A stretch of DNA of 64,000 nt. Source: Halorhodospira abdelmalekii (GTDB lineage: Bacteria > Pseudomonadota > Gammaproteobacteria > Nitrococcales > Halorhodospiraceae). Position 1 is the first letter of the stretch, and each line of letters opens with the position of its first letter. Location: NCBI RefSeq assembly GCF_016583625.1, contig NZ_NRRN01000001.1, positions 62,001-126,000 on the forward strand, in the 5' to 3' direction. The position numbers were made by a program, and so were the translations under genes. Positions 32,729 to 41,194 of the stretch are shown piece by piece. The notes beneath the pieces were generated by a model. The model was not told the DNA's origin. It searched no databases and worked only from the letters and a program-made list of their open reading frames with translations.

Positions 32729-34765
32729 GTGACACGACGGCCCGCTACTACGCCCGCAACGGCACGCTTATACTGCTCCCCGGCGGTCCACTTACCCACT
32801 CTCCTGCTCCTGCTCCTGCTCTGTGCGGCGATGCTGGTGTTGCCGCCGGCGGCGCACGCCGCCTCGGGAGAGCGCGGCACGGAGTCGGGCGAAGGCATCA
32901 CGCTCAACTTTGAGCAGGCCGATATTCGTTCCGTCATCGCCTTGGTCTCCGAGCATACCGGGCGCAACTTTATCGTTGATCCGCGGGTGCGCGGCGAGAT
33001 GACCATCATCTCCCATCGACCGGTCGACTCGCAGCAACTCTACCAAGTTTTTCTCTCCGCGTTGCAAGTCCACGGCTTCAGTGCCATCCCGGCCGATGGG
33101 GCGGTGCGGATCGTCCCGAAGAGCCTGGCCCGCCGCGATCACACGCCGGTGACCGACGATGCCGCGCCAGGGGAGGGGTACGACTTCGTAACCCGCGTGC
33201 TGACCGTCGAGCACGCCGAAGCGGCGGAGCTGGTGCCGCTGCTGCGCCCACTGCTCTCCGATGAGGCGCAGTTGGCGGCCTACCCGCCGACCAATACCCT
33301 GATTCTTTCAGAGGCCGCCGGCAATATCGAACGCATTCGGCAGGTGATCGCACAACTCGATCGCGAGACGACCGGTGTGACCGAGATCGTCCCGTTGCGC
33401 TACGCCTCGGCTCGTGAGGTCGTCTCGCTCGTCGGTGAGATCGAGCCGCAAGAGCGCGCTGGACGCCGGCTGTTGCTCGCTGCCGATGAGCGCAGCAACA
33501 GCGTGCTGCTCGGCGGCGATCCGCGCCGGCGCCCGGCGGTGCGCTCGCTGATTCAGCGTCTCGATGAGCAGCTGAAAGAGGAGGAGGGCGTTGCGGTGAT
33601 CTATCTGCGCTATACCGATGCCGATAGCATTCGCCCGATCCTCGAGGATCTGGCCGAGGGCTTAATGCACGGCGATGAGTCGCAGCCACGGGTTAGTATT
33701 CAGGCCCATGAGAGCACCAACGCCCTGATCATCAACGGGCCTCCCGACACGGTCGGACAACTGCGAACGGTGATCAATCGTCTCGATGTGCGCCGGGCCC
33801 AGGTGCTGGTCGAGGCGATTATTGCCGAGGTCTCGGCCGATCGTGCCCAGCAGCTCGGCATCCAGTGGGGGGCATTGGGCGATCAGGCGGTCGGTTTGGT
33901 CAACTTTGGTGCAGCGGGGGCCGGTTCGGTGCGCAACATCGCCGGATCGATTGAGGGTGGCTCGGTTCCCGATGTCGACGGGTTGAGTGCGGCGGTGAGT
34001 GATCGGCGCGGTGAGTTCGCGATGCTGCTGCGCGCCCTGACGAGCGAGAGCGATACCAATATCCTCTCGACGCCGTCGGTGCTGACGATGGACAACGAGG
34101 AGGCGGAGATCGTCGTCGGCGAGAATGTGCCCTTTATCACCGGCCGGGCCATTGAAGAATCGGGCCAGGCCTTCTCCGCCATTCAGCGCCAAGACGTCGG
34201 GGTCAAACTGCGAGTGCGGCCGCAGATCAACGAGGGCGATGCGCTGAAGCTGGAGCTTGAAAAGGAGGTGTCGGCGGTCGCTGGTCGTCCGGAGGGGGCA
34301 GAGGACTTGGTTACAAGCATGCGCTCCATTGTGACGACGGCGATGGTCGACGATGGCCAGATCATCGTGCTCGGTGGCCTGATCGATGAGAAGGCGACAA
34401 CGCAGACGCAGCGGGTGCCGGGGCTCGGTAGCCTGCCGGGGCTCGGGCGGCTCTTTCGTTACGAGCGCTCGCAAACCGAGAAGCAAAACCTGATGGTCTT
34501 TCTGCGTCCGCAGATTGTTGTCAACCGCGAGGATGCGCGCGCGGTCACCAGCCCCAAGTACACCTTGCTGCGCAACCAGCAGCTGGCGATGCGCGAGCGT
34601 GGACTGCGGTTTATCGACGACGATGAAATCCCGCTGCTGGATGATGCCCGCGCCGAATTGATGGCCCTGCCGCCCTCATTCGAGGATCGGGTGGGGCGTC
34701 CTGGCAGCGATCGCCAGCGCGAGCGCCTCGGAGCGCCGCCGCGGGCCGCTGAGTTGTTCAATTAA
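32729..34765 (+). CDS. gspD: Type II secretion outer-membrane secretin GspD
   Basis: 678 residues. Signal peptide with a Leu-rich core encoded by CTCCTG repeats and AHA cleavage near residue 45. The N0 domain begins ITLNFEQADIRSVIALVSEHTGRNFIVDPRVRG; N1-N3 repeats follow (VLTVEHAEAAELVPLLRPLL, VPLRYASAREVVSLV, VIYLRYTDADSIRPIL). The secretin core has VLVEAIIAEVSADRAQQLGIQW, LSTPSVLTMDNEEAEIVVGENVPFITG, and ends in VPGLGSLPGLGRLFRYE...LMVFLRP. It forms the gated channel. A GTG start fits the signal peptide. It is the first gene of the secretion locus, divergent from bamD. Confidence 0.96.
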   Translation: MTRRPATTPATARLYCSPAVHLPTLLLLLLLCAAMLVLPPAAHAASGERGTESGEGITLNFEQADIRSVIALVSEHTGRNFIVDPRVRGEMTIISHRPVDSQQLYQVFLSALQVHGFSAIPADGAVRIVPKSLARRDHTPVTDDAAPGEGYDFVTRVLTVEHAEAAELVPLLRPLLSDEAQLAAYPPTNTLILSEAAGNIERIRQVIAQLDRETTGVTEIVPLRYASAREVVSLVGEIEPQERAGRRLLLAADERSNSVLLGGDPRRRPAVRSLIQRLDEQLKEEEGVAVIYLRYTDADSIRPILEDLAEGLMHGDESQPRVSIQAHESTNALIINGPPDTVGQLRTVINRLDVRRAQVLVEAIIAEVSADRAQQLGIQWGALGDQAVGLVNFGAAGAGSVRNIAGSIEGGSVPDVDGLSAAVSDRRGEFAMLLRALTSESDTNILSTPSVLTMDNEEAEIVVGENVPFITGRAIEESGQAFSAIQRQDVGVKLRVRPQINEGDALKLELEKEVSAVAGRPEGAEDLVTSMRSIVTTAMVDDGQIIVLGGLIDEKATTQTQRVPGLGSLPGLGRLFRYERSQTEKQNLMVFLRPQIVVNREDARAVTSPKYTLLRNQQLAMRERGLRFIDDDEIPLLDDARAELMALPPSFEDRVGRPGSDRQRERLGAPPRAAELFN

Positions 34766-34807
34766 CGCTGCCCGATCGCGGCGCAGCTGAGTTGAGGCAC
34801 GGTCACG

Positions 34808-36055
34808 ATGCCCGCCTTTGAGTACGAAGCCCTTGATGTCAGTGGTCGCGCCCGCGGCGGGGTGATTGAGGGCGACAGTGCCCGGCAGATTCGCGGCAAG
34901 CTGCGTGAGCAGGGATTGACCCCGCTGGCGGTGGCCGAGGTCGGGGGGCGTGCGTCGGGGGCTGGTTCTGGCGCGGGGACAGCGAGTGCGTTGCAGCGCC
35001 GCTCGCGGCTATCCCAGCGTGGGGTCCGAGCGGCCGATCTGGCTTTGGTGACCCGGCAGATGGCGACACTGACGCGCTCGGGGCTGCCGCTTGAAGAGGT
35101 GCTGTTGACGGTCTCGCGACAGTGCGAGCGCAAGCGCCTGAAGAGCATCCTGCTGAGCGTGCGCACCCGCGTCACCGAGGGGTATGCGCTGGCGACCGCG
35201 CTCGCCGACTTCCCGTACGTCTTTCCCGATATCTATCGCACCTCGGTGGCGGCCGGTGAGCAGTCGGGTTATCTCGATGTCGTGTTGGAGCGTTTGGCCG
35301 ATTACGCTGAGACGCGCCAGCGCATGCGCCAAAAGGTTCAGCTGGCGCTCTTCTATCCGGCAATGCTGACAGTTGTGGCGGTATTGGTCACCCTGGCTTT
35401 GCTCGGCTACGTCGTCCCCGAGGTCATCCAGGTCTTTGATAATATCGGGCAGGAGTTGCCGGCGCTGACACTCGGTCTGATCGCAGTCAGCGATGCGTTG
35501 CAACAGTACGGCCTCTACGCCGGGGCGGGCGTGTTCGGGGTCGCGGTCGCCGGTTCGCGACTGTTGCGTTATCCGGGGCCACGGCGCCGCTGGGATCTCT
35601 TGCTGCTGCAACTCCCGCTCGTAGGGCGTCTGGTGCGGGGGAGCAACACCGCGCGTTTTGCCCGCACCTTGGCCATTGTCTCGGCCTCGGGTGTGCCGAT
35701 CTTGGAGGGGTTGCGCATCTCGAGTCAGGTGGTCGGCAATGTCGCGATGCGTGAGGCGATCGAAGAGGCGGCGCGGCAAGTGCGTGAAGGCGGGGCGCTG
35801 GCGCGGGCGTTGGAGCGCAGTGGACAGTTTCCGCCAATGACCGTCCACCTGATCGCCAGCGGCGAGGCCAGTGGTCAGCTGAACCAAATGCTGGAGCGCG
35901 CCGCCGAGAGCCAGGAGCAAGAGATGGAGGCGACCACCGGGGTCATTGTCGGGCTCTTCGAGCCGGCGCTGATCTTGGCAATGGGCGCCGTAGTCTTAAC
36001 AATCGTCTTGGCTATACTGTTACCGATTTTTGAGATTAACCAGTTGGTGCAGTAG
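34808..36055 (+). CDS. gspF: Type II secretion inner-membrane platform protein GspF
   Basis: 415 residues. N-terminal MPAFEYEALDVSGRARGGVIEGDSARQIRGKLREQGLTP is the standard GspF opening. Two repeated T2SSF domains (about 75-195 and 280-400) carry QMATLTRSGLPLEEVL and FARTLAIVSASGVPILEGL. Three hydrophobic segments lie near residues 175-200, 228-250 and 380-405. It is 42 bases after gspD and is the platform on which the GspE ATPase acts. Confidence 0.95.
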   Translation: MPAFEYEALDVSGRARGGVIEGDSARQIRGKLREQGLTPLAVAEVGGRASGAGSGAGTASALQRRSRLSQRGVRAADLALVTRQMATLTRSGLPLEEVLLTVSRQCERKRLKSILLSVRTRVTEGYALATALADFPYVFPDIYRTSVAAGEQSGYLDVVLERLADYAETRQRMRQKVQLALFYPAMLTVVAVLVTLALLGYVVPEVIQVFDNIGQELPALTLGLIAVSDALQQYGLYAGAGVFGVAVAGSRLLRYPGPRRRWDLLLLQLPLVGRLVRGSNTARFARTLAIVSASGVPILEGLRISSQVVGNVAMREAIEEAARQVREGGALARALERSGQFPPMTVHLIASGEASGQLNQMLERAAESQEQEMEATTGVIVGLFEPALILAMGAVVLTIVLAILLPIFEINQLVQ

Positions 36056-36156
36056 GTGTGTCCTGTAATTGCGTCCACAACTTTGCGTTGCAGCGCGCCG
36101 AGGCACCGTCATCCACCCGCAGCACAGTCGGCCGCAGCGGCCGCAGAGTGGTCACG

Positions 36157-36582
36157 ATGAGAAGAGCAGCGCAATCCGGTTTTACCCTGATTGAGATCAT
36201 GGTCGTGGTGGTCATCCTCGGTATCCTCGCCGGTATCGTCGTGCCGCGAATCATGGACCGCCCGGACAGCGCGCGCGTAGAGGCGGCGAAACAAGATATC
36301 CGCGCGATTGAGTCGGCCCTGAATCTCTACCGACTCGATAACAACCACTACCCCAGTACCGATCAGGGGCTTGAGGCCCTCGTCGAGGAGCCGCGTGGCG
36401 AGCCGCAGCCACGCAACTGGCAGGGCTATCTCGATCGGCTGCCGCGCGATCCGTGGGGCAACGAGTATCAGTATCTCAACCCTGGTGAGCGCGGCACGAT
36501 CGATATCTATAGCCTAGGCGCCGATGGCCGCCCAGGAGGCGAAGGGATCAATGCCGAGATCGGCAACTGGGCCCTCGATTAG
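36157..36582 (+). CDS. gspG: Major pseudopilin GspG
   Basis: 141 residues. Short leader MRRAAQSG, then the prepilin peptidase site G/FTLIEIMVVVVILGILAGIVVP with Glu5 of the mature protein. The C-terminal half has the GspG pattern NHYPSTDQGLEALV, YLDRLPRDPWGNEYQYLNPG and IDIYSLGADGRPGGEG, which includes calcium-binding aspartates. The ATG at 36157 gives a normal leader; an upstream in-frame start at 36058 would add 33 residues that do not fit a prepilin leader. Confidence 0.96.
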   Translation: MRRAAQSGFTLIEIMVVVVILGILAGIVVPRIMDRPDSARVEAAKQDIRAIESALNLYRLDNNHYPSTDQGLEALVEEPRGEPQPRNWQGYLDRLPRDPWGNEYQYLNPGERGTIDIYSLGADGRPGGEGINAEIGNWALD

Positions 36583-36621
36583 CAGGTGCCTCGACAAACC
36601 AGTGATTGATCGACTCGATGT

Positions 36622-37191
36622 GTGGTCGCCTTGCTAGCCTTGCAAACCCGCGCCCGATCGACTCGCGGACTCGGATTGACCCTGATCGAGGTCCTTGCCG
36701 TCGTGGCTATCCTCGCACTGCTGAGTTCACTGGTGGTGCTCTCGCTCGGCGATGGGGGGCGAGAGCGGGAGATGCGGCACGAGGCCGAGCGGCTTGCGGC
36801 TTTGATCGGCACGGCACGGGAGGAGGTCATGCTCGGTGCGGCCCCGATCGGTATCGCCTTTACCGAACAGGGCTATCACTTCCAGCGGCAGCAGCGCATT
36901 GGCGACGATGTGGTCGAGTGGCGCGATATTCCCGATGCGCAGCTCTTGCGCCCCCGGTCGCTAGAGCAGCGCGGCCTTGAGCTGGAGTTGCGGGTTGAGG
37001 GGCGGCGTCTGCACTTGGAGCCGGACCCCGAACACCCCGACCCGGTGATCTTTTTGGAGGGCAGCGGCGAGATGACCCCCTTTGAACTGACTCTGCGCGA
37101 TCGCGGTGATTCACGCCGCGACTCACACCGGGCGCTGCGCTTGACCGGCGAACTCGACGGCACCTTGCGCATTGAGCGTGCTGACGACTGA
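36622..37191 (+). CDS. gspH: Minor pseudopilin GspH
   Basis: 189 residues. Leader of 18 residues ending RGLG, cleavage site before LTLIEVLAVVAILALLSSLVVLSLG, then a variable globular part beginning REREMRHEAERLAALIGTAREEVMLGAAPIGIAF, the typical GspH pattern. GTG start without a strong ribosome-binding site. Its stop overlaps the gspI start by one base. Confidence 0.88.
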   Translation: MVALLALQTRARSTRGLGLTLIEVLAVVAILALLSSLVVLSLGDGGREREMRHEAERLAALIGTAREEVMLGAAPIGIAFTEQGYHFQRQQRIGDDVVEWRDIPDAQLLRPRSLEQRGLELELRVEGRRLHLEPDPEHPDPVIFLEGSGEMTPFELTLRDRGDSRRDSHRALRLTGELDGTLRIERADD

Positions 37192-37625
37192 TGCACTCGC
37201 GCGGCTTTACCTTGATGGAGGTCTTGGTGGCGGTCGCCATCCTGGCGACGGCCTTGGCGGCGACGATCCGTTTGGGGAGTCAGGCGGCGGGGAATACCTT
37301 CGAGTTGCGGGAGCGCGCCTACGCCGGTTGGGTGGCGGAGAATGAGCTGACGCGGGTGCAGGCGGGGATCGTCCCGCTGCGCGGGCCGGAGCAGCGCAGC
37401 GGCAGCAGTGAGATGGCTGGGCGTGAGTGGACGTGGGAGCTGAATGCACGCGTGGCGACACCGCCGCTGCCGATCGACCTTGAGTTGCCGGGGTTGTTAG
37501 AGCTGGAGATCGAGGTCTTCCGCGCGGGTGAGACGCAGCGTCCACTCGCCGTGCGTAGTGCGTGGTATCGGGTGCCGCGTGCCGAGCGCCGTGAAACGAA
37601 TGGAGGGGCCGGCGCCGATGAGTGA
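37191..37625 (+). CDS. gspI: Minor pseudopilin GspI
   Basis: 144 residues. Leader MHSRG, then FTLMEVLVAVAILATALAATIRLGSQA, followed by WVAENELTRVQAG, the conserved GspI stretch. The start overlaps the gspH stop (TGATG) and the end overlaps gspJ by 8 bases. GspI forms the tip complex with GspJ and GspK. Confidence 0.92.
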   Translation: MHSRGFTLMEVLVAVAILATALAATIRLGSQAAGNTFELRERAYAGWVAENELTRVQAGIVPLRGPEQRSGSSEMAGREWTWELNARVATPPLPIDLELPGLLELEIEVFRAGETQRPLAVRSAWYRVPRAERRETNGGAGADE

Positions 37626-38367
37626 GTCGGCGGATACGCCTCTTCAGTGCTCCGAAGGGGCGGCTGGCGCGAAGAAGCGCGCCGCCGCAGCCGGTTTCAC
37701 CCTGCTCGAAGTGGTGGTGGCGGTGGCCATCTTCGCGTTGGTAGCCGTAATGGCGTATGGTGGTTTGCAGACCGTTCTCGAGACACGCAGTCGGGTGGTG
37801 GCGGAAGGGCAGCGGCTTAGCGAACTGCAGTTGGCCTTCGGGGTGATGGCGCGCGATTTTCGCCAACACGTGGCGCGCGATTGGTCCGATGCGTGGCGCG
37901 ATCGGCGTCCCTCGCTCGGTTTCGATCCACTTGACCCGCAGCCACGTTTGGAGTTGATCAGCGCCGGTGGACGGGTCGGAATGCAGCGCAGCGAGCTCCA
38001 GCGGATCAGCTATGAGCTCGACGATGGGGTGCTCTATCGGCTCGTGTGGCACGTCATCGACGGCGGCGGGGAGGAGCCCCATATCCGCAGCCGACTGGCG
38101 GGTGAATCGGGCGGCGGGCGAGCGACCATCGACGATCTGTACTATACGTTTTACTACCGTCCAGTGGGCGGGGGCTCTCCCGGCGAGCGCCGCGATGACA
38201 TCGAACGATTGGCGCACTGGCCCCCCGATCGCGCTCAGGGACTGCCCCCGGGGGAGTTGTTAGCGGTTGCCGTCACCCTGGAGCTGGCTGGTGGCGCCCA
38301 GGTCTACCGCCTCTTTCCCGTTCAGGGTGCCGGTTCGGGGAGCGGGGCGGCCAATGGGTCTCTCTGA
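37618..38367 (+). CDS. gspJ: Minor pseudopilin GspJ
   Basis: 249 residues. An unusually long leader of 26 residues ends KKRAAAAG before FTLLEVVVAVAIFALVAVMAYGGLQTVLETR. The globular domain shows LQLAFGVMARDFRQHVAR and, later, RISYELDDGVLYRLVWHVID, matching GspJ. The start overlaps the gspI end. In most operons gspK follows directly; here a 79-base gap leads to gspC. Confidence 0.92.
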   Translation: MSESADTPLQCSEGAAGAKKRAAAAGFTLLEVVVAVAIFALVAVMAYGGLQTVLETRSRVVAEGQRLSELQLAFGVMARDFRQHVARDWSDAWRDRRPSLGFDPLDPQPRLELISAGGRVGMQRSELQRISYELDDGVLYRLVWHVIDGGGEEPHIRSRLAGESGGGRATIDDLYYTFYYRPVGGGSPGERRDDIERLAHWPPDRAQGLPPGELLAVAVTLELAGGAQVYRLFPVQGAGSGSGAANGSL

Positions 38368-38446
38368 ATACGGACGATGCAACTGTTGTCCCGGCAGACT
38401 GACTCAGGACTGAAACTGGGGCGGTATAAAGAGAGAGGCCGGAGTG

Positions 38447-39448
38447 ATGGAAGCGTGGTTGGAACGCCTGAAGGCGTTGGCAAGCCCAGAGGTCGGTGGG
38501 CCCTGGGTAAGACGCTTAGGCGTTGTGCTGTTGGCCGTGGGGGTTCTGCTGATTGCGCACAGCGCTGCCGAGACGACGTGGCAGTGGGTGGCGCCGGATG
38601 AGCCCGCCGGCCTGCGCGCGCCGCCGCCCGGTGCGCTTGGGACGGGGGTAGCACCGCAACGTGCTGCCGGCACCCCTGAACGGGGCCGTGAGGGCAGCGA
38701 TTTGGCGGCGATCGCCGACTACCATTTATTCGGCCGCCCGCCCGAGCGGCGAGAAGCGGCACGCCCTGAAATCCCCACCGACGCCCCAGAGACGCGCCTG
38801 AATCTGACGCTGCGCGGGATTTTGGCGCAGGGCGGCGAGGGGCGTGGCGCGGCGGTGATCGAGAGTCGCGAGGGGCAGAAAGTCTTCGTTGCCGGCGCCG
38901 AGCTGCCTGGCGGTGCGGTGTTGGAGCGGGTCCAGCCCGACCGAGTGATCCTTTCGCGGGACGGTCAGTTTGAGATGTTACGCCTTGAACGGGAACGCCT
39001 CACGCTGAGCCAGGGGGTCGACAGCGTGCGCGCCGCGCGCCCTACTGATTCGCCGGTGCGCCGCGGCGAGGCCACTGTGGCCTCTCGTACAGAGAGCGAA
39101 ACGGCTGCGGATGCCCAGGCACGGATTGGGCGCGCTGAGTTGCAGAGTCTGCGGGAGGACTTCTACGAGCGTCCGCAGCGCATCGCCGAGATGGTCGAGG
39201 TCCGGCCGGTCCTCCAAGGCGGCTCGATTCGCGGTTTTCGCGTCAGTCCTCAAGATGAGCGGGCGCGTCGTTACTTTGCCCGGGCCGGTCTGCAGGCCGG
39301 TGATATCGTCCTGGAGGTCAATGGGGTCTCGGCCGCCAATCAGCGGCAGATGCAACAGTTGGTCGGGGAACTCGATTCGACCTCCAGTGTACATCTGCGT
39401 ATCGAGCGTGACGGCGTCGAGCGCGACGTGCATTTGCGCATCAATTGA
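38447..39448 (+). CDS. gspC: Type II secretion inner-membrane protein GspC with PDZ domain
   Basis: 333 residues. One N-terminal transmembrane helix (about 24-42), a Pro/Gly-rich linker, the homology region (about 88-175: DYHLFGRPP, LNLTLRGILAQGGEGRGAAVIES, VILSRDGQFEMLRL) that contacts GspD, and a C-terminal PDZ domain (about 240-333: FRVSPQDERARRYFARAGLQAGDIVLEVNGV). The ATG is placed 8 bases after GAGAGAGG; a GTG lies one codon earlier. gspC is normally the first gene of the locus, but here it sits after gspJ. Confidence 0.9.
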   Translation: MEAWLERLKALASPEVGGPWVRRLGVVLLAVGVLLIAHSAAETTWQWVAPDEPAGLRAPPPGALGTGVAPQRAAGTPERGREGSDLAAIADYHLFGRPPERREAARPEIPTDAPETRLNLTLRGILAQGGEGRGAAVIESREGQKVFVAGAELPGGAVLERVQPDRVILSRDGQFEMLRLERERLTLSQGVDSVRAARPTDSPVRRGEATVASRTESETAADAQARIGRAELQSLREDFYERPQRIAEMVEVRPVLQGGSIRGFRVSPQDERARRYFARAGLQAGDIVLEVNGVSAANQRQMQQLVGELDSTSSVHLRIERDGVERDVHLRIN

Positions 39449-39578
39449 AGAGCCGGCGTGCGATTGCTCATACTCAGGGTGGTCATCGTTTGGTCCACTG
39501 TGCCAAACAGCACCCAACCTTCGCCCTCCGGGGCTCTGTCACACTACTGAAGCGTGGCGGTGGTCGAGCACTTTTCCC

Positions 39579-39658
39579 GGGAACGCCGACGTCCTCTTCG
39601 GCAAGTAGAACTCGTCGGCAAGTATAAGAAGAATGCCGGCGAGGACGCCGGCGCTCCC
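39579..39658. repeat. Inverted pair of REP-like palindromes
   Basis: Forward copy 39579-39603 and reverse copy 39634-39658. Each reads as GGGAnCGCCGnCGTCCT followed by a palindromic arm ending CGGCA. The reverse copy folds into a strong GCCGGC hairpin. They face each other across a 30-base spacer that contains a shared CGGCAAGTA. The arrangement matches REP doublets (REPINs) dispersed in many proteobacterial genomes and mobilised by RAYT transposases. The element fills much of the 235-base gspC-gspE gap. Confidence 0.6.
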
Positions 39659-39683
39659 AATAAAGATCAGGAGTAGGTCGTCT

Positions 39684-41150
39684 ATGGAGCGCGTCTCTTT
39701 CGCCTTTGCGCGCCGCAACGGCTTGGTGCCCTTAGAGGGTGACGGCGAACAGGTCCGGGTCGCTTGTCGCCCCGGCGTAAAGGCCAGCGCTATCATCGAG
39801 CTGCGACGCAGTCTCGGGCGGGCACTGCAGCTTGAGCGGGTCGATCAGGCGCGCTTCGAGACCCTGCTCCGCGAGGTCTATGAGCGCACCTCCGGCGAGG
39901 CGGCGCAGGCGATGGAGGGGATCGGCGAAGATCTCGATCTGCAGCGCGTAGCGAGTGAGCTCAGCGAGCCGCAAGACCTCATGGAGACCGAGGACGATGC
40001 CCCGGTCATTCGCCTGATTAATGCGTTGCTGACCGAGGCGATCAAAGAGGAGGCCTCGGATATCCACATTGAGACCTTCGAGAGCCGTCTGGTCGTGCGG
40101 TTCCGGGTCGATGGGGTGTTGCGCGAGATCCTAGAGCCGCCACCGGGCCTGGCGCCGTTGCTGATCTCGCGGGTTAAGGTCATGGCGCGTCTTGATATTG
40201 CCGAGAAGCGGCTGCCTCAGGACGGTCGGATCTCGCTGCGTATCGCCGGGCGTCCCGTCGATGTTCGGGTCTCGACTCTGCCGGTGGGGCAGGGGGAGCG
40301 GGTCGTGCTGCGCCTGCTCGATAAGCAGGCTGGGCGGCTCGATTTGCAGCACTTGGGGATGGATGTAGCGACATTGGGGCGGTTGCGACGGATTATCGAG
40401 CGTCCGCACGGCATCTTGTTGGTGACCGGTCCGACCGGTTCGGGGAAGACGACAACCCTCTATGCGGTGCTCTCGGCGCTGAATGATCGACAACGCAACA
40501 TCATGACCGTCGAAGACCCGATCGAGTACTACCTCGATGGGATCAACCAGACCCAGATCAATACGAAAGTGAACATGACCTTCGCCCGCGGACTGCGCGC
40601 GATCCTGCGGCAAGATCCGGATGTGGTCATGGTCGGCGAGATCCGCGATGTTGAGACGATGGAGATCGCCATTCAGGCCTCGCTCACCGGGCACTTGGTC
40701 CTATCGACGCTGCATACCAACAGCGCCATCGGTGCGGTGACCCGCTTGCGCGATATGGGCATTGAGCCCTTTTTGCTCTCCTCCAGTCTGATCGGCGTGA
40801 TGGCGCAGCGCCTCGTCCGGTTGCTCTGCCCGCACTGCAAGGAGGCGTATCAGCCGAGCGCCGGCGAGCAGGAGCGGTTGGCGTCAGCGGGGCAGTCGCC
40901 TTCGCTGCTCTATCGCGCACGCGGCTGTGAGGCGTGCAACCAACTTGGGTACCGGGGGCGGACCGGGATCTACGACGTCATCGAACTCGATGGGGCGCTG
41001 CGGCAGATGATCCACGATCAGGCCGCGGAGCAGGCCCTCGAGCAGTACGCCCGCCAGGGTGCCCCCTCAATGAGTGCCGACGGCGCCCGGCGAGTCTGCA
41101 ACGGTGAGACGACCCTCGAAGAGGTGCTGCGGGTGACTCAAGCTGAGTGA
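39684..41150 (+). CDS. gspE: Type II secretion ATPase GspE
   Basis: 488 residues. N1E-like region, then RLINALLTEAIKEEASDIHIE, Walker A GPTGSGKTTTLY, Asp box VEDPIEYYLDGINQTQIN, Walker B VVMVGEIRDVETMEIAIQAS, His box TGHLVLSTLHTN, and the tetracysteine zinc site CPHC...CEAC. AGGAG lies 10 bases before the ATG. It powers pseudopilus assembly through GspF. Close relatives include PilB, but the neighbours identify it as GspE. Confidence 0.95.
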   Translation: MERVSFAFARRNGLVPLEGDGEQVRVACRPGVKASAIIELRRSLGRALQLERVDQARFETLLREVYERTSGEAAQAMEGIGEDLDLQRVASELSEPQDLMETEDDAPVIRLINALLTEAIKEEASDIHIETFESRLVVRFRVDGVLREILEPPPGLAPLLISRVKVMARLDIAEKRLPQDGRISLRIAGRPVDVRVSTLPVGQGERVVLRLLDKQAGRLDLQHLGMDVATLGRLRRIIERPHGILLVTGPTGSGKTTTLYAVLSALNDRQRNIMTVEDPIEYYLDGINQTQINTKVNMTFARGLRAILRQDPDVVMVGEIRDVETMEIAIQASLTGHLVLSTLHTNSAIGAVTRLRDMGIEPFLLSSSLIGVMAQRLVRLLCPHCKEAYQPSAGEQERLASAGQSPSLLYRARGCEACNQLGYRGRTGIYDVIELDGALRQMIHDQAAEQALEQYARQGAPSMSADGARRVCNGETTLEEVLRVTQAE

Positions 41151-41194
41151 ACGCCGCGACTCGCGCTACGGCTCGGCAACACGACACGACGCGC

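Noticed and set aside
32792-35920. Several long antisense frames across gspD and gspF
   Set aside because: They mirror the reading frame of strong gsp genes and show no independent start signals or motifs.
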